This document shows positions 43,956 to 53,200 of a stretch of DNA of 64,000 bases, one piece after another. The notes below the pieces were generated by a model. The model was not told the origin of the DNA. It made no database searches and worked only from the letters and a program-made list of their open reading frames with translations. The DNA comes from Wocania arenilitoris (GTDB lineage Bacteria > Bacteroidota > Bacteroidia > Flavobacteriales > Flavobacteriaceae), in the NCBI RefSeq assembly GCF_021728535.1, contig NZ_JAKKDU010000009.1, positions 1 to 64,000 of the forward strand, written 5' to 3'. The position numbers and the translations under genes were made by a program. Each line of letters starts with the position of its first letter. Position 1 is the first letter of the stretch.

Positions 43956-43973
43956 GTGTAACAAAGGTTACAC
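43956..43973. promoter_or_regulatory. GTGTAAC-N4-GTTACAC palindrome
   Basis: A perfect 7-bp-arm palindrome GTGTAAC-AAAG-GTTACAC in the SQR/FadL divergent region. It recurs with one mismatch in the central 15 bases upstream of the TolC gene (47714-47727). It is similar to HcpR/Crp-type sites. Confidence 0.6.
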
Positions 43974-44005
43974 AAACAATTGTTATTTCAGGATTAATTA
44001 AAAGC

Positions 44006-44048
44006 TGACAAAAGTCATAATTAAAATTAGATCTTAATAGTAACTTTG
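44006..44048 (+). promoter_or_regulatory. Crp/Fnr-like site and -7 box of the FadL-type gene
   Basis: TGACAAAAGTCA (44006-44017), a perfect palindrome, and TAACTTTG (44041-44048, full TAnnTTTG) are 33 bp apart centre to centre, placing the site near -41.5. No TTG -33 box is present, as expected for a class II activated promoter. Confidence 0.75.
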
Positions 44049-44132
44049 ACTTACAACTATTTAACTTCTATATTCTGTAAAAATATTTTACTATTCTGAT
44101 TATTTTACAGAATGTTACTAAATATTTTAATT

Positions 44133-45476
44133 ATGAAAATTAATCTTATTAGTTATCTGTTTTTGCTGTTTAATACAGCAATTTTTTCGCAAGCTGGTCA
44201 TATTATGCAAGGCGTAGGTGCAACTAATATGTCTATGGGTGGAGCCTCAACTTCTCAACCATTAGACATTTCTGGAGCATTACACTGGAACCCCGCTTCT
44301 ACCTCGGTTTTTAATAACAAGATTATTAAACTTGATGTTGGCTTGTTTTTTTCTTCTCCAGAATTATCGTCTTCTATTGGATCTTTATCTGGTACTACAA
44401 AAGATGATAGAGGAGCCTCTCCTATGCCCGCGTTAGCCATAGTTTGGGGTAAAGCTGAAAGCAAACATACTTTTGGGGTTTCTGCATTTGGCATTAGTGG
44501 CTTTGGTGTAACCTTTCCAGAGGATTCAAACTATCCTCAAGATATGATAGGTACCCCAAACCCTAATTATAATTCAGCACAGTCTTCAAACCCTGTTAAT
44601 TTTCCACAAACGGCAGGTGGTTTTGGGCATATAGAATCTGATTATATTTTATTACAAATTGGACTATCTTATGCTTATGAAGTTACTAACAAACTATCTA
44701 TTGGTATACAACCAAATATAGATTATGCTACTTTAGAATTAATACCAAATCCAACAGCTAACCCGTCTCAAACGGCAGGATATCCATCAACAAACAAAGC
44801 CTCTGCAATAGGTTTTGGCACGCAATTTGGACTCTTTTATGATACTGGGGTTGGATTAAAAATGGGAACTTCTTACAAAACAACTCAAAAATTTAATGAC
44901 TTTAAATTTGATAACACCTATTTAGATAACTCAAAAAATAATAGCGAATTTCAAATGGACTATCCAGCTATTTTCTCTCTAGGACTTGGATACTCAACAG
45001 ATGTTTTCGATTTTGCTTTTGATTTTAGAAGAGTTGATTATGAAAACACTGATGGCTTCTCAAAAACAGGATGGACTCATACAGGTGCTGTCTCTGGTTT
45101 TGGTTGGAAGAATATTTCTATTATTTCAACTGGTTTTCAATATAAGGGGATTAACAAATTACCGTTACGTGTTGGATACACCTATAGTTCAAACCCTATT
45201 CCAGAAGAAGTGGTGTTTTTTAATGTGCCTGCTACAGCTATTATAAAAAATGCTTGCCAATTTGGGTTGAGCTATGCAGTAAATAGCACATGGAAAGTCG
45301 ATGCAGTTTATCATTATGGAGATAGTAACGGTAAAACAGAAGGTAAAATCCTATCTCCGTTTATGTCTTCTCAAAACAACCCTTTAGGCGCATTTCCAAA
45401 ATCATCTGTAACCTATAATATGACTACATCAATGTTACAATTTGGTATTAGTTATACTTTTACAAAAAAAAAGTGA
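44133..45476 (+). CDS. FadL/OmpP1-family outer-membrane transporter
   Basis: The start at 44133 is preferred (MKINLISYLFLLFNTAIFSQ); an ATG at 44112 overlaps a 10-bp inverted repeat. The mature N-terminus AGHIMQGVGATNMSMGGAST and the NPAS motif (ALHWNPAS) are the FadL hatch signature. The remainder is a 14-strand-type barrel ending GISYTFTKKK. FadL proteins pass hydrophobic compounds through the outer membrane. It is divergent from, and shares an activator-type promoter with, the SQR-like operon, so uptake of a hydrophobic sulfur compound is a possibility; this is inference. Confidence 0.88.
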   Translation: MKINLISYLFLLFNTAIFSQAGHIMQGVGATNMSMGGASTSQPLDISGALHWNPASTSVFNNKIIKLDVGLFFSSPELSSSIGSLSGTTKDDRGASPMPALAIVWGKAESKHTFGVSAFGISGFGVTFPEDSNYPQDMIGTPNPNYNSAQSSNPVNFPQTAGGFGHIESDYILLQIGLSYAYEVTNKLSIGIQPNIDYATLELIPNPTANPSQTAGYPSTNKASAIGFGTQFGLFYDTGVGLKMGTSYKTTQKFNDFKFDNTYLDNSKNNSEFQMDYPAIFSLGLGYSTDVFDFAFDFRRVDYENTDGFSKTGWTHTGAVSGFGWKNISIISTGFQYKGINKLPLRVGYTYSSNPIPEEVVFFNVPATAIIKNACQFGLSYAVNSTWKVDAVYHYGDSNGKTEGKILSPFMSSQNNPLGAFPKSSVTYNMTTSMLQFGISYTFTKKK

Positions 45477-45489
45477 TACAAATTTTTAA

Positions 45490-45936
45490 TAACAAATAAA
45501 AAGAAGGCTGTCTGAAAAGAGGGGACTGAAAAAGTAACATAAAAAACACAAGCAGTAAAACGTTGATTCAATCATAGTTTTTACTGCTTTTTCGCATCTT
45601 GATGTCCAGTCTAATATAGTAATTTCAATTTTTTTTAAGTAGCTATTATACATGACAAAAAAGACCCCCAAAATAAAAGGCGCCCCATCTTACCAATTTT
45701 TTAACCATTCCCCTTCAAAAAAAATGAACTTTTCGAACCAGAATTTTTTTTTGAAATGAATTCTCCTTTGTCAGGAGTATTTATCCTAGAAAAGCTTAAT
45801 AAATAAAATTTGTTAAATAAAAAATGTCCGAAGTTTATTTCTTAGCTGTTCCTATTAAATTACTTGATAATATTTAAGCTAGATAACCAATCTCGTGAAA
45901 AGTATCACGATAAATGACTCAATTCAAAACACAAAA
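45490..45936. other. Non-coding stretch between FadL and tRNA-Arg
   Basis: About 450 bases without a credible gene. Near its left end, GGCTGTCTGAAAAG (about 45508-45521) resembles insertion-sequence ends I have seen in Bacteroidota, but no partner end or transposase was found. A hairpin lies at 45550-45589; otherwise nothing was seen. Confidence 0.35.
45550..45589. terminator. Hairpin downstream of FadL
   Basis: AAGCAGTAAAA (45550-45560) pairs with TTTTACTGCTT (45579-45589), followed by a T run. It lies 75 bases after the FadL stop and may be its terminator. Confidence 0.5.
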
Positions 45937-45971
45937 AATCCCAATCGACTTGAAATCAGTTAATTGGGATT
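45937..45971 (-). terminator. tRNA-Arg terminator
   Basis: AATCCCAAT (45937-45945) and ATTGGGATT (45963-45971) make a perfect 9-bp stem. Read on the minus strand it is followed by TTTTT, just downstream of the tRNA. Confidence 0.75.
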
Positions 45972-45980
45972 AATAATTCG

Positions 45981-46054
45981 TGACCACGGCAGGATTCAAA
46001 CCTGCAACCTCTTGAGCCGTAATCAAGTGCGCTATTCAGTTGCGCCACGTGGCC
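45981..46054 (-). tRNA. tRNA-Arg (anticodon ACG)
   Basis: A 74-nt cloverleaf. The acceptor stem is GGCCACG/CGTGGTC with one G-U pair, the D arm is GCGCAACTGAATAGCGC, and the anticodon arm is CTTGA-TTACGGC-TCAAG giving ACG. The T arm is GCAGGTTTGAATCCTGC. CCA is not encoded. A terminator follows. Confidence 0.95.
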
Positions 46055-46228
46055 TTTTTTAAGTGGCTGCAAATATACATTTTTTATTAAAACACTACCA
46101 AACAATTTCTTTCAATTTCAATAAAATTTTGATTACTAATATTTACTGAAATAAAATAATCTATAAGTAACTAAAGCTACAATGTATCACTAAATAATAT
46201 ACTAATTTTAAGTTTTAATATTAGAAGA

Positions 46229-46691
46229 ATGAAAAAACTTGTATTCCCCTACTCCTTCTTTTTCTTAGTTTGTTTTTAAGTTGTAATAATTCTAATAAGT
46301 CAAATTATTCTATCAATAATAAACAGAATAAAGCTAACAACCTCCTGAAAAAAAATTAATGGAAACCAATTGCTATTTGTGCCATAGTCCTTCAGTGAAC
46401 CACGGTAACAGAATAGCACCGCCAATGATAGCCATAAAAAAGCACTATATAGATGATGCTACACAAAAGAACAATTTATTGAATCGTTACAAGCTTGGAT
46501 TAAAAAAAACCAAATGATAAAAATGCTAAATGTTCGGAGCTGCAAGAAGGTTTGGTGTAATGCGCAAAACACCTTACCCTGAAGAAACCATTCGACAAAT
46601 TACAGACTATATGTTCCACAATAATAATAAACACCCGGATTGGTTTGAAGATTATTTTAACGAGAAAAAAGGAAAGCAACAGGGTAAATAA
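46229..46691 (+). pseudogene. Broken c-type cytochrome lipoprotein
   Basis: The reading can be followed across three frames. It begins MKKLVFPYSFFFL with a lipobox-like LSLFLSC after a frameshift, then a stop, then METNCYLCHSPSVNHGNRIA with a haem-c site CYLCH. A further shift near 46480 leads to KTPYPEETIRQITDYMF and a stop at 46691. At least three lesions disrupt it. The original was a small monohaem cytochrome c of the cell envelope. It is the first of three decayed genes downstream of the tRNA. Confidence 0.8.
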
Positions 46692-46714
46692 CAGGAAAAG
46701 GCAAGAAAAACAAT

Positions 46715-47234
46715 ATGAGTAAAAAACACATGCAAACAAACTTTAAAGATTTACCATATGCTGAACGAGGTTTAAAATATGCTCTTTCAACAAAAGCAAT
46801 ACTTGGAAAGAATTTAATGGGTACCACTCAAAAAAAAGGAACATTAAAGCTATAGCATTTTGTAATGAACGCGCATACCCATTAACAGATAGTATGACTA
46901 AGATGCATAATACTTTTATAAAACGAGTTTCAAATAAACCAAGAAATAATAACAATACCGCTAACCCTGAAGAGTTGGACTATATTAAAATTTTAATGAA
47001 GTAATTTCTAATAATAATGAACCAAAACCTGTTGTTAAAGAAATAGAATATAGCATACTTGTTTACTATCCAATAGTTACAAACGCAATGTGTTTTCAAT
47101 GTCATAAAAAAACAAGTGAATCTTTAGAAATAACCTCTTTAGATAAACTGAAAAAACTATATCCGATTTACAAAGCAATTAGATATGATATTAATAAAGT
47201 AAAGGGAATTTGGCGTATTAGTTTTACTAAGTAA
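46715..47234 (+). pseudogene. Broken DUF3365 haem-domain protein
   Basis: DUF3365-like pieces lie in successive frames: KDLPYAERGLKYALSTKAIL, then after a frameshift AIAFCNERAYPLTDSMTKMH and RVSNKPRN, then after another VYYPIV-like VYYPIVTNAMCFQCH with the haem motif CFQCH, ending KGIWRISFTK. Two frameshifts (near 46850 and 47003) interrupt it. Such domains bind haem c in redox sensing or transfer. It decayed together with the cytochrome upstream. Confidence 0.8.
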
Positions 47235-47281
47235 AATTAAGAATGATAATTTGATAAATTTTCATCTAAGTTGTTACATGC

Positions 47282-47293
47282 TGACAAATATCA
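47282..47293. promoter_or_regulatory. Degraded Fnr-like site
   Basis: TGACAAATATCA matches the TGA-N6-TCA pattern of the sulfur promoters, upstream of the decayed small membrane gene. No well-spaced -7 box remains. Confidence 0.3.
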
Positions 47294-47346
47294 TATTTCA
47301 TAATACCTAATTAATACTTTCAGCCTAGTTAAAAAAATATATAATT

Positions 47347-47496
47347 ATGATAACTAAAAACATAGTATTGTTCGACTAGAGAAATGGTGTATTAATAATA
47401 GCTGTTTTTGCACTTGCTTGTTTATTCCTTATTGATTTTTTAGTAAAATTTATGATGAGTGGTAATAAGGGTAGTGATGAGACAAAGAAAAGGTAA
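47347..47496 (+). pseudogene. Small membrane protein interrupted by an in-frame TAG
   Basis: MITKNIVLFD, then TAG, then RNGVLIIAVFALACLFLIDF and a basic tail ending KGSDETKKR. Without the stop it would be a 49-residue single-span protein. The frame is otherwise open and its codons remain sensible, so the loss looks recent. It lies beside the decayed cytochrome genes and may have belonged to them. Confidence 0.55.
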
Positions 47497-47503
47497 TAAA
47501 TAA

Positions 47504-47618
47504 CCCTCGAGGCAAGCCCACGAGGTATTCAACGGAGAAAAATTTATTTTTAGTTTGATGAAATCATTAGGTTTTCAAACTTTCGTCTTTTGCCCACGAG
47601 GTAAGCCTCGGAGAATTC
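47504..47618. repeat. Pair of CCTCGAGG/CGAGG hairpin repeats
   Basis: Two G+C-rich units flank about 60 A+T-rich bases: CCTCGAGGCAAGCCCACGAG (from 47505) and CCCACGAGGTAAGCCTCGGA (from 47593). Each folds into a CCTCG/CGAGG stem. They are similar to short repeats seen between genes in flavobacteria. Function unknown. Confidence 0.5.
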
Positions 47619-47665
47619 TTTTAGATTAAAAAAACGCCATTCTTATGATTTGGTTTGATGATGAG

Positions 47666-47693
47666 CATTCTGTAAAAGGAGTGCTTTTTTTAT
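47666..47693 (+). terminator. Terminator before the efflux operon
   Basis: AGCATTC (47666-47672) pairs with GAGTGCT (47681-47687, one wobble), followed by seven T. It insulates the TolC promoter from upstream transcription. Confidence 0.6.
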
Positions 47694-47713
47694 ATAAGTG
47701 ATTGTTTTAGTAA

Positions 47714-47757
47714 GTAACATAGGTTACATATTTCCCTATTAGCTAGATGTATTTTTG
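47714..47757 (+). promoter_or_regulatory. Crp-like site and -7 box of the TolC-RND operon
   Basis: GTAAC-ATAG-GTTAC (47714-47727) is centred 33 bp upstream of TATTTTTG (47750-47757), a full TAnnTTTG. The spacing equals that of the TGA-N6-TCA promoters. The start codon follows at 47777. Confidence 0.7.
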
Positions 47758-47776
47758 CGCTATAAATTTTTAATCA

Positions 47777-49087
47777 ATGAAAAACAAGATTCATATCGCA
47801 CTAGTGCTTCTGTTTTCTGGACATACATTTTTAATAGCTCAAGTTATAGTACCTATTACCAAAACAGAGGTTTTGTATAAAGTACTTGAAGGAAATACTA
47901 GTATTAAAATTTCTAAAGAAGAATTTAAACAAGCTCGAGCAGATTACAGACAAACAAACGCTGTGTTTTTACCAAATATTACTGCAAGTCATACAGCAAT
48001 AGCAACTACTAATCCGTTAATGGCTTTTGGCTCTAAACTAAATCAGGAAATTTTAACGCAAAACGATTTTAATTCTACATTGTTAAACAATCCATCTCAA
48101 ATTGAAAATTTCGCAACAAAACTTGAAATTCAGCAACCTTTAATTAATCTAGAAAGTATGTTTCAACGAAAAGCTTCCAAATCTAAAATGGAGGCTATGG
48201 CTTTAAAAACAGAACGCACGCAAGATTATTTATCCTTAGAAGTAGATAAGGCTTACATGCAATTACAATTAGCTTATAAAGCGGTTGATGTATTAGAAAA
48301 AGCACTAGAAGCTGCTAATGCCAACAAAAATTTAGCAGATGATAGTTTTAAACAAGGCTATTTACAACGCGCCGATGTTCTTAATGTAGAAGTACGCGTA
48401 ACCGAAGTTCAGAACCAGTTACAAATGGCAAAAAGTAACGTGCGAAACGCATCAAATTATTTGTCTTTTTTAATGAATGATGAAAGATTTGTTGTTTACG
48501 TGTCAACAGAAGAATTAACTGTATCTGCCTCTACTTTGGAAGACAAAACAGTTTCAGAAAACCGTTCAGATATTAAAGCGATGCAATTTACATCAAACGC
48601 TTTTGAAGCCATGAATAAAGCAGATAAAATGGCATTCCTACCAAAATTAAATGCCTTCGGTAGTTATGAGATGTATGACGATCAAATATTCCAAGCAAAT
48701 GCTAATGGCTATTTATTTGGAGCACAAATAAGTTGGGATATTTTTCAAGGCTCTAAACGTTTTGGAAAAACACAAAAGAGCAAAGCAGAATTCGAAAAAT
48801 CTAAGCTAGAATATAAGCAATATGTATCACAAAGTCAATTAGAATTAAATAAAGTAAAACGCGCATTTTTAGATGCAGAAAACAAATTAAAACTTACTGA
48901 ATTAGCATTACAACAATCAGATGAATCTTTACGAATACGAACAAACAGATTTAAAGAAGGTTTAGAAAAAACATCCGATTTATTAATGGCAGAAACACAA
49001 TACGCCCAAAAACAATTAGAATATTATCAAACGATTTTTGAATACAATTATACACAAGCGTATTTACATTTTTTAACTAAAGAATAA
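47777..49087 (+). CDS. TolC-family outer-membrane efflux channel
   Basis: 436 residues with a signal peptide (to IAQ). The two OEP repeats are visible: long helices with QARADYRQTNAVFLPNITAS and, in the second half, EYKQYVSQSQLELNKVKRAF. It forms the outer-membrane tunnel of a tripartite pump. It is the first gene of an operon with the adaptor (8-base gap) and RND transporter, under a Crp-like class II promoter. Confidence 0.93.
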   Translation: MKNKIHIALVLLFSGHTFLIAQVIVPITKTEVLYKVLEGNTSIKISKEEFKQARADYRQTNAVFLPNITASHTAIATTNPLMAFGSKLNQEILTQNDFNSTLLNNPSQIENFATKLEIQQPLINLESMFQRKASKSKMEAMALKTERTQDYLSLEVDKAYMQLQLAYKAVDVLEKALEAANANKNLADDSFKQGYLQRADVLNVEVRVTEVQNQLQMAKSNVRNASNYLSFLMNDERFVVYVSTEELTVSASTLEDKTVSENRSDIKAMQFTSNAFEAMNKADKMAFLPKLNAFGSYEMYDDQIFQANANGYLFGAQISWDIFQGSKRFGKTQKSKAEFEKSKLEYKQYVSQSQLELNKVKRAFLDAENKLKLTELALQQSDESLRIRTNRFKEGLEKTSDLLMAETQYAQKQLEYYQTIFEYNYTQAYLHFLTKE

Positions 49088-49095
49088 TTTTTAAA

Positions 49096-50172
49096 ATGAA
49101 AAAAACATATACAATCCTAACACTCTTGGTAACACTAATATTATCAAATTGTGAAAGCGAAGACAAAAATAACGTTGCTAATAATTCACCAGCAATTATT
49201 ATTAAAGTAAACCAAGTGGAAGCAAGTGGAAATAGTCCGTTTTTATCTGCTAGCGGAAAAATACAAGCTAAAAATAGTGCCGATTTAAGCACTAGAATGA
49301 TGGGATACGTTAATAAAGTACATGTAAATGTTGGAGACCAAGTGAGCAAAGGGCAATTATTAGTATCTATTAATAATGCCGATTTACAAGCTAAAAAAGC
49401 ACAAGTCAATGCCAGAATTACCGAGGCTACAGCTGCTTTTAACAATGCCCAAAAAGATTATAACCGTTTTAAAAACTTATTTGCAAGCAGTAGTGCATCA
49501 CAAAAAGAAATGGACGATATTACCGCTAATTTTGAAATAGCTAAAGCACGTTTAGAAGCTGCAAACCAAATGAAAAACGAAATTAAGGCACAATTTACAT
49601 ACAGTAATATTTCTGCTCCTTTTAACGGTATTATTACTAGCAAAAATGTAAAAGTTGGTGATATGGCAAATCCTGGAATGCCCTTAATAAGCATAGAAAC
49701 ACCAGATGTTTTCGAAGTGATGGCTATGGTGCCTGAAACAGAAATTTCAAGCATTAAAACAGGAATACCCGTTAATGTTTTGGTGAAATCCGTCAACAAA
49801 ACTCTTAAAGGAAAGGTGACAGAAGTAAGTTCATCTGCAAAAAATACAGGAGGGCAATATTTAGTTAAAATAGATTTAGACAGAACAGAAACCAATATTT
49901 TATCTGGCATGTTTGCTACCGTACAATTTTCAGTAGAAAAGAAAACTAAATCACCTATGGTTTTAATACCTCAAGACGCTATTGTAACAAATGGGCAACT
50001 ATCTGGAGTTTATACTGTAAGCCAAAGCAATACAGCCTTGTTACGTTGGCTGCGTTTAGGCAGAACATTTGGTAATCAAATAGAAGTATTATCTGGATTA
50101 AAAGCAGACGAAGCTTACATTGTTTCTGCCGAAGGAAAATTGTTTAATGGCGCAAAAGTAAGTGTTCAATAA
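49096..50172 (+). CDS. RND efflux periplasmic adaptor (membrane fusion) lipoprotein
   Basis: The lipobox TLILSNC anchors the protein (Cys19). The barrel-sandwich segment VHVNVGDQVSKGQLLVSIN (about 76-94) and the hairpin helices precede the beta-barrel FNGIITSKNVKVGDMANPG. The C-terminal membrane-proximal region ends EVLSGLKADEAYIVSAEGKL. It bridges the RND pump and the TolC channel. 358 residues, as expected. Confidence 0.93.
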   Translation: MKKTYTILTLLVTLILSNCESEDKNNVANNSPAIIIKVNQVEASGNSPFLSASGKIQAKNSADLSTRMMGYVNKVHVNVGDQVSKGQLLVSINNADLQAKKAQVNARITEATAAFNNAQKDYNRFKNLFASSSASQKEMDDITANFEIAKARLEAANQMKNEIKAQFTYSNISAPFNGIITSKNVKVGDMANPGMPLISIETPDVFEVMAMVPETEISSIKTGIPVNVLVKSVNKTLKGKVTEVSSSAKNTGGQYLVKIDLDRTETNILSGMFATVQFSVEKKTKSPMVLIPQDAIVTNGQLSGVYTVSQSNTALLRWLRLGRTFGNQIEVLSGLKADEAYIVSAEGKLFNGAKVSVQ

Positions 50173-50279
50173 GCAGTTGCATTTACCATTATCCATTTAA
50201 GATTGAAAATATAAGTATTAACTAATAAATATCCCCTAATAATTTTTCCTCTTTGGGAAAATTTAAAGGAACTTTAATT

Positions 50280-53200
50280 ATGAAAGAAGGAATCGCAGGT
50301 AAAATTGCTAAAATCTTTATACAATCGAAGTTAACAGTTTTGTTAATGATTGTTTTTATGGTAGTTGGTGTATATAGTTCGTTTTTAATTCCGCGAGAGG
50401 AAGAGCCACAAATTAATGTACCTATGGCCGACATTTTTGTGGGGTATCCTGGAGCAAGCCCTACGGAAGTAGAATCTCGCGTTATTAAGCCTTTAGAGCA
50501 ACTCATTTCGAATATTAGAGGTGTAGAATATGTTTATTCTACAGCTATGAAAGAGCAAGGTATGGTAATCGTGCAGTTCTATGTTGGTGAAGATATTGAG
50601 CGTAGTTTCGTAAAACTTTACAACGAAATTAATAAACACATGGACGAAATGCCTGCAGGTGTAACATTTCCATTGGTTAAAACACGTGCCATTGACGATG
50701 TGCCGATGTTAGGCTTAACCTTATGGAGTAAAAACTACGACGATTACCAATTAGGCCAAATAGCACAAGAGCTTGAAGCTGAAATTAAAAAGATAAACGA
50801 TGTAGCCATAACTCATAAAATTGGCGGAAGAAATCGCCAATTACGTGTAGTTTTAGATAAAGACAAACTGGCCGCAAGTGGACTAGATTTCTTGATGGTT
50901 TCTGAAATGATTAACGCCAACAACAGTCAATTAAACTCAGGGAGTTTTGATAAGAATGACACCGAATTTTTAGTAAATACCGGAAAGTTTTTAGAATCGG
51001 TTGCCGATGTAGAGAATTTGGTGGTTGGTGTACAACAAAATCAGCCTATTTATTTAAAGCAAATCGCTACTATTATTGACGGACCAGAAGTACCACAAAA
51101 CTATGTAAGTTTAGGCTTTGGTAAAGGCAGTGAAAAAGCTTCAGAATACCAATCTGAGTATCCTGCAGTTACCATTTCTGTTGCTAAAAGAAAAGGTGCT
51201 GATGCCATGAAAATTGCCGAAGTTATTATTGATAAAGTATCACATCTTCGAAAAACTTTAATCCCAGATGATGTCCATGTTCAAATTACAAGAAACTATG
51301 GTGAAACGGCTTCACACAAAGTATCAGAATTGCTCTTACATCTTATAGGATCTATTATTGCCGTTACTATTGTGGTTATGCTAGCCATGGGTTGGCGAGG
51401 AGGATTGGTTGTGTTTTTATCTGTACCCATTACGTTTGCTTTGACACTTTTGAGTTACTATATGTTGGATTACACATTAAACCGAATTACCCTATTTGCT
51501 TTAGTTTTTGTAACCGGAATTGTGGTGGATGACTCCATAATTATTGCCGAAAATATGCACAGGCATTTCAAAATGAAGCGCTTGCCTTTTAAACAGGCTG
51601 CATTATATGCTATAAACGAAGTTGGAAATCCAACCATTTTAGCAACATTTACCGTAATAGCATCCGTTTTACCTATGGCGTTTGTTTCTGGATTAATGGG
51701 GCCATATATGGCACCAATGCCCATTGGAGCTTCCATTGCAATGATATTATCCTTATTCGTAGCGTTAACAATTACACCTTATTTAGGTTATATTTTCTTG
51801 AAAGAAAAAGATAAAAAAGGCGTTGAAGATAAACCAGAAAAAGCAATTGAGGACATCCTTATTTATAGAATATATAACAAGTATGAAAGACCATTATTAG
51901 AAAGCAAAGCAAAACGTTGGATGTTTTTAGGAGGAACATTTTTGTTATTAATAGGAACCATGGTTTTATTTTTTACAAAATCGGTTGCAGTAAAAATGCT
52001 GCCTTTTGATAATAAAAATGAATTCCAAGTAGTCATAGACATGCCTGAAGGCACAACATTAGAAAGAACTGGTGTTGTTGCTCAAGAAATTGCTCAGTTT
52101 TTATCAACAAGACCAGAAGTAGTGAATTATCAAAACTACATTGGCACCTCAGCACCAATAACCTTTAATGGACTGGTACGTCATTATGATTTACGTGGCG
52201 GAAGCAATATGGCCGATATTCAGGTAAACTTATTGGACAAAAAAGAACGCTCTTCTCAAAGTCATGATATTGCTAAGTTATTGCGCCCAGACATTCAAAA
52301 AATAGCTTCAAAATATAATGCAAACGTGAAGTTAGTTGAAGTACCTCCAGGACCTCCGGTTTTATCAACAATAGTAGCAGAAGTTTATGGTCCCGAGTAT
52401 AACAAGCAAATTGAAATTGCAAACAGCATAAAAGGTATCTTGAAAAGCACCAACGATGTTGTGGACATCGATTGGATGGTAGAAGCGGATCAGACCGAAT
52501 ATCAATTCGAAATTAACAAAGAAAAAGCGATGTTATATGGAGTTACTCCACAACAAATAGTTTATACCATGAATATAGCTCTGTCTAACAGAATGCTAAC
52601 AAACTTATATGATGAAGATGCTGTTAATCAAGTTGCTTTATTGTTAGCTTTAGATGAAAAAGAAAAATCTACAATTAATGATATTTCACAATTAAAGGTA
52701 AAATCTAAACAAGGTAATATGGTGCCAATTTCAGACTTGGTAAAGATTTCTGAAACAACCACTGCAAAAAATATTTACCGTAAAAACCAAAAACGTGTAG
52801 TCTACGTCATGGCAGACATGGCTGGAGAATTGGAAAGTCCTGCGTATGCCATTTTAGGCATGGAAGAAAAATTGAAAGACATTCCATTACCAATAGGTTA
52901 CGAGATTAACGAAATGTATTTAGGTCAGCCAGATTTTGAAGATAATTACACTGTAAAATGGGATGGCGAATGGCAAATCACCTTAGAGGTATTTAGAGAT
53001 TTAGGCATCGCATTTTTAGGAGCTATTATTCTTATTTACATTTTAATTGTAGGATGGTTTCAAAATTTTAAAGCACCAATAGTTATGATGGTGGCTATAC
53101 CGTTATCCTTAATCGGAATTATTTTAGGGCACTGGCTCATGGGCGCTTTTTTTACAGCTACGTCTTTTATTGGAATGATTGCTTTGGCAGGAATTATGGT

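Noticed and set aside
44112-44132. ATG at 44112 as FadL start
   Set aside because: It overlaps a 10-bp inverted repeat and would put odd residues before a clear signal peptide that begins at 44133.
45490-45670. Insertion-sequence remnant suggested by GGCTGTCTGAAAAG and a 61-residue minus-strand frame
   Set aside because: No second end, no target duplication and no transposase motif; kept only as a note.
45981-47496. tRNA-Arg as the attachment site of an integrated element
   Set aside because: No integrase and no repeated tRNA 3' end were seen; the neighbouring genes look like decayed ordinary genes.
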